Shown here: positions 16,613-24,389 of the stretch, piece by piece
Layout: every line of letters starts with the position of its first letter
How positions within the stretch are numbered: the first letter of the stretch is position 1
Source of the DNA: Bacteroidota bacterium
GTDB lineage: Bacteria > Bacteroidota > Rhodothermia > Rhodothermales > Bin80
DNA: 41,484 nucleotides
Reading direction: 5' to 3'
Assembly (NCBI GenBank): GCA_026709335.1
Contig: JAPOTE010000019.1
Location: 1 to 41,484 of the forward strand
Notes under the pieces: generated by a model
The model's input: only the letters and a program-made list of their open reading frames with translations
Database searches by the model: none
What the model was told of the DNA's origin: nothing
Program-made: the position numbers and the translations under genes

Positions 16613-17788
16613 TTAACGCTTTGATGATGCCCAGAGAGAACGAATTTGTTCTGCCGTCTTTTTATGGTGAGCTGCCTTACAGATCATTTGGCAATTATCA
16701 GCGTCTGTCTTTCCTCCCTCTGACCAAGGCTTGATATGATCTGCTTCCATCTCTTCAATGGATAGTTCTTTGTTCGTAATAGCACAGACACCCTCTTGCC
16801 TGTCATATGCAGATTGTCGTTCCTCGGCCGTAAATGCACGACGGTTCAAATACTTTTCATCACCTGATAACACAAACGGATAAATGCCCGCTTGGTTAAC
16901 TTCTTTGGGATCACACTTGAATAGATTCGTGACTTTCTCTGCTACTTCTATGGGATCAAAATCTTTATCCTTGAACTCACAGTATAGGCTCCCCCAGTCC
17001 ACAGATTTCATTTTGGTCCGGTAATTCTTAGCGTTCTTAGATACATTGAATGTATCCTCAATCCATTCATAAATACCTTTGAAGTAATCCCATAAATGCT
17101 TCGCGGATCGTTCGTGTCGGTGTTTTGCCATGTACTGACGAATCGTAGAGTCCTGGTTGGAGCCGGTTCTCCAGATCAAGATACGCTCAAGATGATCTTG
17201 ACGCTCCCGTTTGCCACTCATATATCTCCCGCACATCACTGTTTGACCACCTTTCTTTGTGAAATAACGCTTTGCATCTGTGACCCAAGGGCCATTATAG
17301 ATTGAATTTCTTAATTCTTGGTTAGACAATTCTTTTGCGCCTGTATTGATGGTTTGAAACCAACGCATTAATTCATTTGCATTCCCTTCACAGACATGTA
17401 CATGGAGTTGATAATCTAAAATGCGTTCACGATCTTCCTTATCCAATCCATGCCAGTATTGAGTTTGGCCATCACCAATAGACACAGAGAACTCGCGGTT
17501 AACAATGAATTTGCAAATTGTAATAATTCGCTGCTGTCCATCCAATAACTCGTAGTCATATTCACTGTTCTCGGCCTTCGCGAAGTAAATCAAGTTTACA
17601 GGACGGTCATGGTAAATGGACTGCATCAGTGCTTCTTGAAAATCTTTTTTCCCATCATAGATATATTCTCTCTGGTAGGGCGGTCGGATGTTCAGCATCC
17701 CTCCAAGTCCAGTGACCTGTCCAGATTCATCATTATCATATCCGTCAATGATGTCCCGAATTGTGATTTTGTGCTCGTGGATTTTCAT
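16613..17788 (-). CDS. DUF262 (ParB-like) and HNH endonuclease fusion, probable restriction component
   Basis: A 391-residue two-part protein. The N-terminal DUF262 domain shows PPYQREYIY (36-44) and the LLDGQQRIITI nucleotide-binding motif (DGQQR 83-87). Then comes a helical middle with FQTINTGAKELSNQELRN. The C-terminal part is an HNH nuclease: a zinc-type Cys at 335, then EADHIKPWSEGG (348-359), a DNCQMIC segment and AHHKK. DUF262-HNH proteins occur in GmrSD-type and other restriction systems. Here the gene starts 2 bases after the stop of an EcoRI-type adenine methyltransferase, which suggests the cutting partner of a modification enzyme. That pairing is inferred from position. The G-tract in the upstream gene may also affect its translation. 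Confidence 0.85.
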   Translation of the reverse strand: MKIHEHKITIRDIIDGYDNDESGQVTGLGGMLNIRPPYQREYIYDGKKDFQEALMQSIYHDRPVNLIYFAKAENSEYDYELLDGQQRIITICKFIVNREFSVSIGDGQTQYWHGLDKEDRERILDYQLHVHVCEGNANELMRWFQTINTGAKELSNQELRNSIYNGPWVTDAKRYFTKKGGQTVMCGRYMSGKRERQDHLERILIWRTGSNQDSTIRQYMAKHRHERSAKHLWDYFKGIYEWIEDTFNVSKNAKNYRTKMKSVDWGSLYCEFKDKDFDPIEVAEKVTNLFKCDPKEVNQAGIYPFVLSGDEKYLNRRAFTAEERQSAYDRQEGVCAITNKELSIEEMEADHIKPWSEGGKTDADNCQMICKAAHHKKTAEQIRSLWASSKR

Positions 17789-17790
17789 GT

Positions 17791-18753
17791 CTAGATCTGG
17801 CGGTTGCGAATAATAATTCGGTTGTAAATTTTTCGCCCTTCAATAATGGTTAAACACTCATATCCAATCCACCGAGCGCTATTTGCTATCCCCAGTATCT
17901 CAAACTGCTCCGGGTTGTACTTGTCCAAAAAACTGATAGGAACACCCATTGCCCCCCCCCAATTTTTGGGAATATCCTTCGTCTTACTTACTTCGATTGC
18001 ATCGTAATTATCGTAGTGCGGGTATTCCTCAGGAGAATATTTTCTGTAAAGAATTAACTCCTCATTACGTTTCTTGTGAGGCAGATTCGTGAACCAGTGA
18101 ACCCCCGACACCCGAATCATTCCTTCTTTTCTATCCGTAGCTGTAGCGGTATCTTCATATCGGCTAATAAAGTGGCCAGCTCCGCCTTTGAAACCCATGC
18201 CAAGCCATATTTTATTTTCCTTGATCAGCGGAAATATCTCCTTGTAGGTGATAGAATTCTGGTGCCCAATAATCAAAAACTTTTTGTCGTATTTCATGAG
18301 CTGAGCGACGTATTCACGAAACTTCGAGAACGGTGGATTGGTCACCACAATATCCGACTGCTTTAACAGTTCAATACACTCGGCACTCCGGAAATCGCCA
18401 TCACCTTCTAAAGGCTTTACATCAATCTTGTGTGGATCAGGACGAGAGTTCCCGTCTTGATCTCCATGATACTCAAGATATACTGCTTTCTCCGAATCAT
18501 GCTTTGAAAATAGATCTGGTTGCTGATTTTGATAGCAGGTTGTAATCAATTTCTTCAGTCCATAGAACTCAAACTGTTTGGAGAAGAATTTAAAAAAGTT
18601 GCTCACTCGTGGATCATCACAATTACAGTAGACTACCTTATCCTTGAAATACAAGCGATAATGCTTTAATTCGTTCTCTATGTCGCTTAGTTGCGTATAG
18701 AACTCGTCTTTTTTTGCGTTCCGTGCAGAGTGCAGATTTAAATTCTTAGCCAT
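17791..18753 (-). CDS. EcoRI-type adenine-specific DNA methyltransferase
   Basis: A 320-residue protein resembling the EcoRI methylase family. Seen are KKDEFYTQLSDIENELKHY (14-32), VYCNCDDPRVSNFFKFF (41-57) and the catalytic IV motif VTNPPFSKFREYV with NPPF at 139-142. NPPF is the adenine-N6 methylation motif. Late in the protein comes MGVPISFLDKYNPEQFEI and a tail ending IYNRIIIRNRQI. The product methylates adenine in a specific DNA site, presumably protecting host DNA from the adjacent DUF262-HNH protein. A run of nine G on the coding strand (17952-17960) encodes the W-G-G of NWGGAMG at residues 265-267. The present length keeps the frame open. Confidence 0.9.
   Translation of the reverse strand: MAKNLNLHSARNAKKDEFYTQLSDIENELKHYRLYFKDKVVYCNCDDPRVSNFFKFFSKQFEFYGLKKLITTCYQNQQPDLFSKHDSEKAVYLEYHGDQDGNSRPDPHKIDVKPLEGDGDFRSAECIELLKQSDIVVTNPPFSKFREYVAQLMKYDKKFLIIGHQNSITYKEIFPLIKENKIWLGMGFKGGAGHFISRYEDTATATDRKEGMIRVSGVHWFTNLPHKKRNEELILYRKYSPEEYPHYDNYDAIEVSKTKDIPKNWGGAMGVPISFLDKYNPEQFEILGIANSARWIGYECLTIIEGRKIYNRIIIRNRQI
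17952..17960 (-). repeat. G9 homopolymer inside the methyltransferase gene
   Basis: Nine consecutive C on the plus strand (G on the coding strand) fall inside the methyltransferase frame at residues 265-267. Long G tracts in methyltransferase genes are the usual substrate of slipped-strand phase variation. A one-base change would remove the last ~55 residues, including the MGVP block. I noticed no comparable G/C run in other genes of the window. Confidence 0.85.
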
Positions 18754-18779
18754 AATCCTCGTGTTTCATAGCATCCATA

Positions 18780-18971
18780 TTAGAGTCGCTTGTTGCGAAT
18801 GATGATACAAGCGTATATTCTTTTTCCATCAACATAGCCTCTGTCTATTTTGCCTTTCCACTCTGGCTTTATAATATCTGGAAACATCTCTATGAATTTC
18901 TTCCAAGATAATCCTTAATGGAATGATTTACCAAGATATGTCTGTTTCTTGATTAGTTTTTGTGTGCTCAT
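18780..18971 (-). pseudogene. orphan EcoRI-type methyltransferase tail with an internal stop
   Basis: An ATG at 18971 opens MSTQKLIKKQTYLGKSFH. After an in-frame TAA (18915-18917) the same frame continues GLSWKKFIEMFPDIIKPEWK and ends DGKRIYACIIIRNKRL. That ending mirrors the end of the adjacent methyltransferase, EGRKIYNRIIIRNRQI. It therefore looks like the C-terminal remnant of a second methyltransferase copy lying 26 bases upstream of the intact one. It may act as nothing, or as a donor for recombination of the tail (inference). Confidence 0.5.
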
Positions 18972-19000
18972 TGTTACAAATATTTATTGTGTTTGAGCAC
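18964..19000. promoter_or_regulatory. inverted repeat upstream of the methyltransferase operon
   Basis: GTGCTCA (18964-18970) and TGAGCAC (18994-19000) form perfect 7-base arms around 23 AT-rich bases. The element lies between the methyltransferase operon (leftward) and the retropepsin pair (rightward). Restriction-modification loci often have such operator sites, but no controller-protein gene is seen here. Confidence 0.3.
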
Positions 19001-19161
19001 CCTCTAATACGAATGTGAGTTATCAAAATAGAGAACAATCCAAATTTTGAAAAATTTGCCGCAGAAATCATCCTTTTTACGTTTTTGCGCAGGATTGTAG
19101 ACAGTAGAACACTTTTTGGGCCAAATGGTACATCCGGTACCTATTCAAGCGATAAAGAATC

Positions 19162-19473
19162 ATGACAACCACATCTAATCGTAAAGTTGCGTCTCATGAT
19201 GAGGCAGAAAAGCAGATTAAACAAAATGATGATGTATATCTCGAAAGGAAGAGAGAATTTGAAAACTTATACCATGGTAAAATTTTGTTAATGCATAACG
19301 GCAAAATTGAAGGTGCATTTAATGATGACGAAGACGCTTATTTGATAGGTTGTGATAAATTTGAACTTGGCAATTTTTCTTTGCATCGTGTAGGAAAGAA
19401 GCCTGTTGAATTAGGATATATTTCATACGGGATAAGAGCCGAAAAAATAGCGGATGCCACCATTCCTCGCTGA
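19162..19473 (+). CDS. small protein paired with a retropepsin (DUF5678-like, uncertain)
   Basis: A 103-residue, charged, soluble protein without a signal peptide. The N-terminal half is probably helical (SHDEAEKQIKQNDDVYLERK). The second half has a beta-type HGKILLMHNGKIEGAF followed by an acidic NDDEDAYLIG segment. The pattern of an aromatic/Gly-Lys strand followed by 'NGKI' is like the small DUF5678-type proteins that often precede bacterial retropepsin-like proteases. I cannot confirm the family by eye. Its last 20 bases overlap the start of the protease gene, so the two are translated together. It is AT-richer than the surrounding conserved genes. Confidence 0.65.
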   Translation: MTTTSNRKVASHDEAEKQIKQNDDVYLERKREFENLYHGKILLMHNGKIEGAFNDDEDAYLIGCDKFELGNFSLHRVGKKPVELGYISYGIRAEKIADATIPR

Positions 19474-19858
19474 GATTGAAAACAATCAGGCTATAATTAA
19501 AGCAGCTGTTGGGCGTCCAGGGTCTCTGAACAATATGCAGGGATATGATGCTTTGTTAGACACTGGCGCTCAGAGTACATTAGTGTCTCAGAAAGTTGTT
19601 GATGAATTGGGATTTATTCCTATTGGATCCGATTCTATTCGCACCGTAGAGGGTAACATAGTAACGACCAAGAAATATCACATAAATGTGGGAATTCTTG
19701 TGCAATTTGGGAGTAATGATATAGTTGGTACGGGTTTTACTATAAACGTGGCATCATTACCCTTTCAACCTGCTAATTTTGATGTATTATTGGGTATGGA
19801 TTTGATCTCAAGATTCCATATGACATTTTGGGGAAATAGAATAATCATCAGTAATTAA
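19454..19858 (+). CDS. retropepsin-like aspartic protease
   Basis: A 134-residue protein the size of a single retroviral-type protease subunit. The catalytic loop is ALLDTGAQSTLVS with Asp36-Thr37-Gly38-Ala39. The second family mark, a hydrophobic-hydrophobic-Gly element, is FDVLLGMDLI near residues 108-117. Retropepsins work as homodimers, each chain giving one Asp. No signal peptide or membrane segment is visible, so it should be cytoplasmic. The target is unknown; the overlapping partner gene upstream is a candidate substrate or regulator (inference). It lies in the AT-rich accessory stretch. Confidence 0.85.
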   Translation: MPPFLAEIENNQAIIKAAVGRPGSLNNMQGYDALLDTGAQSTLVSQKVVDELGFIPIGSDSIRTVEGNIVTTKKYHINVGILVQFGSNDIVGTGFTINVASLPFQPANFDVLLGMDLISRFHMTFWGNRIIISN

Positions 19859-20267
19859 CACAAAACAAACAGGTAGGTTATTGCAGGTTATTTACGTATG
19901 TACAAATGATTTCTGAGCTTCCTAAGGCCTGAAACAAATCTCATCAATGATTGCGGTATTTCTCATCTTTAGTGGACAGAATACGTTATAACTACAAGAG
20001 GTTGTTAATCCTCAGTATGGAGGGAAATTCATCCCTACCCGCCTAACAAGAGTAAGCTCCGTTATCTTGAACTCTTGAATAAACACGAATAAATATGTAG
20101 TCAGCGGAGGTTCTTGCAAAACCTCTGTTTTCAGACAGAAAAGGCTCCCTCAGGTGCTCTCAGAGCAATATTTATGCTCAATTTCGGAGGTTTTGTAAGA
20201 GGTTCAGATTTGATGTCAAAAAAAATTTTACAGAATGGGAACCTTTTGTTTTTATGGAGATTCACGG

Positions 20268-20313
20268 GGAAGTACATCTCGCAGAACCTAGAGTTCTCGT
20301 ACGATGTACTTCC
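20268..20313. repeat. long imperfect hairpin with 11-base perfect arms
   Basis: GGAAGTACATC (20268-20278) pairs with GATGTACTTCC (20303-20313). Inside, AGAAC (20283-20287) pairs with GTTCT (20293-20297) around a five-base loop. The two stems are separated by a short internal loop. The fold is far longer than needed for a terminator. Confidence 0.8.
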
Positions 20314-20344
20314 ATTGTATGGGCAATGGGGTTTGGTGAAGATT

Positions 20345-20376
20345 CCCTGCAATCTGAAAAGGTTGCAGGGTTTTTT
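20345..20376 (+). terminator. rho-independent terminator
   Basis: CCCTGCAA (20345-20352) and TTGCAGGG (20363-20370) form a perfect 8-base GC-rich stem with a 10-base loop, followed at once by six T (20371-20376). Orientation is plus strand, so it ends transcripts from the retropepsin side before the convergent LVIVD gene. Confidence 0.85.
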
Positions 20377-20475
20377 GTTTCCTCACTACGCGTAAATGGG
20401 GACAATAGAAACGGTGCCCCCAATGGGGTAAACCTTGAAATTCTCAGACTGAGATTACCCTCTACCCCCTGCCCG

Positions 20476-22362
20476 CTACGGTCTCACTACATCCATTCTG
20501 GCAATCCACAATCCACTATTCAAATCTGATGTGTAGATATGCCCTTTAAAAATCTGAGCTCCCCAGGTCATCGGCCAACCGGGCACCATGGACTGTTCAT
20601 CTGCTGTGAGAACATGTGCAATTTCTCGCCCCTGATTGTACAAATTACCTCTCAATTCGCCACTGATATCAATCACGCGTAAACCCGCCTGATAATATCC
20701 AACATATAGGCGGTCATCTTCTACCCATACATTGTGTGCGCCTGCACCCGGTATCTCGTATCTGGCAACCTCTACGGGAGCTTCAAGATCTGATACATCC
20801 AGAATATGGATATACCCTCTGGCATCAATTGGCTTACTGGGATCCCAGTCCTCAGGAAAAATCTCATCTCCGACAAACAGGTACTGCCCATGCCGCCATG
20901 CAACATGCGTGTTTCCCTCTGGATAGGAAAGTCTGCTGACCATCACGGGGGCTGTTGGAGTGCCCCCATGAGTACCTGCTCCCACGTCCAGCGTTACCAC
21001 TCCATCATCCCAGTATGAAAGGTAGGCATACCCTTCCTGAACGATGACATCATGTAGCGTTTTCTCTTCCTTATCAAGCTCCCACCGCCCCACTTCTTTC
21101 GGACGAACAGGATCCGAAATATCTATAATATGGAGCGCACTTGTCCCATTGTGACACGCATATACAAGATCCTCCTCAATCCAGACATTATGGACACCTC
21201 CGGTAACCGTTTCTGTGTACTCTGAGAGGATTGTAGGATGTGCCGGATTCGAAAGATCCAGAATAACGATTCCATTTCGCCGACTAGAGGCACCTTCACG
21301 CGTAATCACGGCAAGTTGGTTACTCCCGTGAATCTTGACATCATTGATCCGTCGGGCATCCACCTGTATTGAATCCGTCAAAACAGGCTCTTCTGGATTG
21401 GTTACATCAAAAACTTTCATCCAATCATGTATGAAAGTGCCGATATATACATAATCTCGACCATCCACGCCTTCAAAAGCCCACATATCTCCAGAGTGAT
21501 GATGTGCAATGGCACCACGGCCAGCAATCATCAACGTTTCTTTATGAACTCGAGGCTCGACAGCGATGATGATGGTTCGCTGGATATCTTCACCAATATG
21601 AGCGGTAATGGAATAATCGAGTGCCTCTTCTGGTACAAAAATTCCCTCCGCTCCCTCACTGCCCATATAAAGTCCACCACCAGAGGCTTCCCATGTGGGA
21701 TAAACCCCCTCAACGGCGTCTCCATTCTCATCAACCGCATTCACTCGAAAACGTACCACATCTCCCTGTCGCACAATATATCGGTTTTGTGCGATTTGAT
21801 AGGATACGGCCGGATTCTCTATCACGGTCACATCCACGGTCGTGGAAACATCCGCAACTCGAACGGTTACATTTGCAGTGCCAGGTTTGTGTGCATGCAC
21901 TCGTCCATCCCGATTTACTGTTACTACTGCAACATTGCTACTCCTGAACCGAATACGCTCCTCCGTTGGCAACCCGTTAAGGAGTACATTTATGGACATA
22001 CTTGTTCCCGAGAGAAGCGAAGAACTCGGTAATGTGGCAATCAAATGGGTCTGGTTACTCTCCTCTACGATGATCTCGGCGTATCCTGGTTTACCTCCCA
22101 AAACCGCAACAATGACTGCACGACCCGGTGCAAGTGCCTGCACTTTGCCATTCTCATCAACAGTTGCGATAGTAGACTCTGCAATATGCCAACGAGCCTC
22201 CAGTCCTGAAATAGCCGCACCAGACGCATCGTATGCCTCTGCCAGAAACTCTCTGGTTTCATTTACTTCCAGAGTAATAGATTCCGGCATGATTTTAACA
22301 TGCTCCGGTGGCTCGGCTTGAGGATTTACCTGTAAAAACAGTCCAACGAGTAGTAACAACAT
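20476..22362 (-). CDS. secreted protein with BIG2 domains and LVIVD propeller repeats
   Basis: With the start at the ATG at 22362 the product has 628 residues and begins with a short signal, MLLLLVGLFLQVNPQA. An upstream in-frame ATG (22458) would overlap the divergent MATE gene, so it is less likely. Two or three bacterial Ig-like (BIG2) domains come first: a 'ITLEVNETREFLAEAYDASG' type opening, then STIATVDENGKVQALAPGRA and VVTVNRDGRVHAHKPGTANV. A C-terminal beta-propeller follows, made of LVIVD repeats such as MKVFDVTNPEEPVL, IVILDLSNPAHPTI, LHIIDISDPVRPKE and IHILDVSDLEAPVE. There are no catalytic residues that I recognise. Exported, probably a surface binding or adhesion protein (inference). 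Confidence 0.83.
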   Translation of the reverse strand: MLLLLVGLFLQVNPQAEPPEHVKIMPESITLEVNETREFLAEAYDASGAAISGLEARWHIAESTIATVDENGKVQALAPGRAVIVAVLGGKPGYAEIIVEESNQTHLIATLPSSSLLSGTSMSINVLLNGLPTEERIRFRSSNVAVVTVNRDGRVHAHKPGTANVTVRVADVSTTVDVTVIENPAVSYQIAQNRYIVRQGDVVRFRVNAVDENGDAVEGVYPTWEASGGGLYMGSEGAEGIFVPEEALDYSITAHIGEDIQRTIIIAVEPRVHKETLMIAGRGAIAHHHSGDMWAFEGVDGRDYVYIGTFIHDWMKVFDVTNPEEPVLTDSIQVDARRINDVKIHGSNQLAVITREGASSRRNGIVILDLSNPAHPTILSEYTETVTGGVHNVWIEEDLVYACHNGTSALHIIDISDPVRPKEVGRWELDKEEKTLHDVIVQEGYAYLSYWDDGVVTLDVGAGTHGGTPTAPVMVSRLSYPEGNTHVAWRHGQYLFVGDEIFPEDWDPSKPIDARGYIHILDVSDLEAPVEVARYEIPGAGAHNVWVEDDRLYVGYYQAGLRVIDISGELRGNLYNQGREIAHVLTADEQSMVPGWPMTWGAQIFKGHIYTSDLNSGLWIARMDVVRP

Positions 22363-22426
22363 GGATAAGTAGTCAGTTTCAGCCCCAATATACTTATCCT
22401 GTGGGTTGCTTGATCCCCCCGTCCAT

Positions 22427-23827
22427 ATGAAAACGATTGTCACCGCTAATAGACACATCCATATCCTCAGGAATGAGGCCCACGAGGTTACACTCCTTTC
22501 ACTCCCAATCGTTATGACTCAATTGGGGCAGATTAGTAATGGGTTTATTGATGTGATCATGGTCGGACGCTTGGGCTCACCTGAACTTGCAGGGGCAGCC
22601 CTCGGAAATGCCACCTACTTTCTTTTTGCCCTGATTGGAATTGGCATCCTCCTAGCGGTAGGCCCCATGGTTTCACAGGCATATGGTGCAGGAAAGCATG
22701 ATCCCATTGGCCGTACAGTGCGACAGGCGCTCTGGCTAGCTACCCTTCTGTCGTTGCCTGTATTGCTGATTATGTGGAATGCAAAATTACCATGGGGGCT
22801 GATGCAACAGGATGCCGCTACAATTGAATATGCTGAAGGATACCTACAGGCTTCAATGTGGGGATTTCTCCCCTTCATGTGGTTCAACGCTCTGCGCAAT
22901 TTTGTCGAGGCAATTGCGCGTCCGATCCCTGTTACAATCATCATCGTAATGGGAATTCTATTAAATATCGCTGCTAATTATGGCTTGATGTTTGGTAATT
23001 TCGGCCTTCCACGACTTGGCCTCACTGGGACCGGATGGGCTACCTGTATCGTCCACTGGTTCATGTTCACCTGTATTGCACTTTATGTTGCCACAAAAAA
23101 ACCTTATCGATCTTTCGGGGTTTTGAGAAAACTCCGAACCCCGGATTTTGGATATTTTCGCGAACTCCTGCAGGTTGGACTTCCAATTGGGGGATCTATC
23201 GGCCTTGAGGTCACTCTCTTTAGCGCAACAGCCTTTCTAGTTGGCACCTTTGGCGCAGTCCCCATCGCCGCGCATCAGATTGCAATTCAGTGTGCTGCAA
23301 TTACATACATGGTCCCTCTTGGCATTGGGCTGGCAACTTCCGTCCGAGTCGGCCAAAATATTGGAGCCAAAAATCCTGCTGCCGCTGCAATTTCAGGATA
23401 TACGGGGCTCGGATTATCCTTCATATTTATGTCCTGTACTGCATTACTGTTTCTGATTGCCCCGAATTTTGTTGCGGGTATTTATTTGGACATAAATGAT
23501 CCGGCGAACCTTACAACCACTCTACAAGTGGTGAGTTTATTGGGCATTGCAGCAATTTTTCAACTGTTCGACGGAGTACAAGCGACGGCACTGGGAGCAT
23601 TAAGAGGGCTTAAGGATACACGCATTCCCATGTTACTTGGCTTTATTGCATATTGGCTCATTGGAATGCCTACGGGTCTTGGTCTTGGATTCGGTCTGGA
23701 TATGGGACCGGAAGGATTCTGGTGGGGGCTTGTCGTCGGTTTGTTTGCGGCATCCATCATGTTCACCTATCGTTTTTTTCGTATGACCAATCAATTAAGA
23801 ATTAGCCATTCTCCACCTTTGACCTGA
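22427..23827 (+). CDS. MATE family multidrug/cation efflux transporter
   Basis: A 466-residue protein with the 12-segment MATE layout. Typical blocks are LSLPIVMTQLGQISNGFIDV followed by IMVGRLGSPELAGAALGNA in the N-terminal half. The C-terminal half repeats the pattern in VGTFGAVPIAAHQIAIQCA and then PLGIGLATSVRVGQNIGA. These proteins export drugs or metabolites in exchange for Na+ or H+. The ATG at 22427 is preferred because an upstream TTG at 22406 adds seven residues and runs into the promoter space shared with the divergent LVIVD gene. The start-to-start gap of about 64 bases implies overlapping divergent promoters. Confidence 0.9.
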   Translation: MKTIVTANRHIHILRNEAHEVTLLSLPIVMTQLGQISNGFIDVIMVGRLGSPELAGAALGNATYFLFALIGIGILLAVGPMVSQAYGAGKHDPIGRTVRQALWLATLLSLPVLLIMWNAKLPWGLMQQDAATIEYAEGYLQASMWGFLPFMWFNALRNFVEAIARPIPVTIIIVMGILLNIAANYGLMFGNFGLPRLGLTGTGWATCIVHWFMFTCIALYVATKKPYRSFGVLRKLRTPDFGYFRELLQVGLPIGGSIGLEVTLFSATAFLVGTFGAVPIAAHQIAIQCAAITYMVPLGIGLATSVRVGQNIGAKNPAAAAISGYTGLGLSFIFMSCTALLFLIAPNFVAGIYLDINDPANLTTTLQVVSLLGIAAIFQLFDGVQATALGALRGLKDTRIPMLLGFIAYWLIGMPTGLGLGFGLDMGPEGFWWGLVVGLFAASIMFTYRFFRMTNQLRISHSPPLT

Positions 23828-24100
23828 CAATCGACAATCACACGCCATGTTGTTGAGTTATTTTACTTTCTAAAAATCAAAGATTAAACCGATATTTAGT
23901 CGATCTTATGCGTAGAAACTACAGTCTTGAAGCATCGTACAATTCATTCGCTAATTCCGATAGACGAGTTGTTAATTTTATCGTTGTTGTGGATTCAATA
24001 ATTCTCGCTGTAGTCATTGGTCGGGAGTGTGCGTTTTTGTAATCATTGGAGCAATAAGCAATAGTAGTCACTGTACTCCCATAATACACGCAGTGCATGT

Positions 24101-24304
24101 TCAGATCTCAGAGTTGAAATGAAAAAAGATCATGGAAAGTGGAGCGAGCGGCTTGAGTATCTGAGTGAACGTGTATTCAATATGAACGGGAGTAGTTATA
24201 AAAAATTGCGGGATATTTAATTCGGAGTCAGAGATATTGCCTGAAATAATACTGGAGAAAACGGAACTTGCTTCTAAGCTTATGCCAAGAAGATTTTGCT
24301 TCAT
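24101..24304 (-). CDS. candidate small protein of 67 residues
   Basis: The ATG at 24302-24304 is preceded by a perfect AGGAGG ribosome-binding site four bases upstream, the best Shine-Dalgarno noticed in the window. The product (MKQNLLGISLEASSVFSSII...) is moderately hydrophobic, with no motif I know. A charged plus-strand reading overlaps it, so only one strand can be real. Kept at low confidence because of the strong binding site. Confidence 0.25.
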   Translation of the reverse strand: MKQNLLGISLEASSVFSSIISGNISDSELNIPQFFITTPVHIEYTFTQILKPLAPLSMIFFHFNSEI

Positions 24305-24389
24305 GCAACCTCCTGTACCCTAACTCTTTCGTGCCCCCTCTACAATAATGAAAATTGACTCCTTGTAGTAATTTTGTGAAAACTTGTTG

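Larger units (their letters stand above)
20105..20376 (+). ncRNA. candidate structured small RNA or long structured 3' UTR
   Basis: A chain of stem-loops on the plus strand ends in an intrinsic terminator. Stems seen: CGGAGGTT/AACCTCTG around CTTGCAA (20105-20127, one G-U pair); GAGCA/TGCTC (20163-20179); GGAAGTACATC/GATGTACTTCC (20268-20313) enclosing AGAAC/GTTCT; and the terminator (20345-20376). CTGT/ACAG (20125-20138) would compete with the first stem. I do not recognise a known RNA family. It could be the 3' end of the retropepsin transcript instead of an independent RNA; no promoter was identified. Confidence 0.35.
19859..20475. other. non-coding stretch between retropepsin and LVIVD gene
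   Basis: About 617 bases without a gene I can support. Short open frames here have no motifs and overlap hairpins. The right part (20105-20376) is rich in inverted repeats and ends in a rho-independent terminator, described separately. The left part contains smaller hairpins: GAGG-TTGTTAAT-CCTC and AGGGA-AATTCA-TCCCT around 20000-20040. Confidence 0.6.

Noticed and set aside
16410-16616. 68-codon plus-strand hydrophobic frame
   Set aside because: It mirrors the charged minus-strand frame that is coupled to argH; the minus reading is better supported.
21427-22032. 201-codon plus-strand open frame
   Set aside because: It is antisense to the well-supported LVIVD/BIG2 gene, with no motif or ribosome-binding site.
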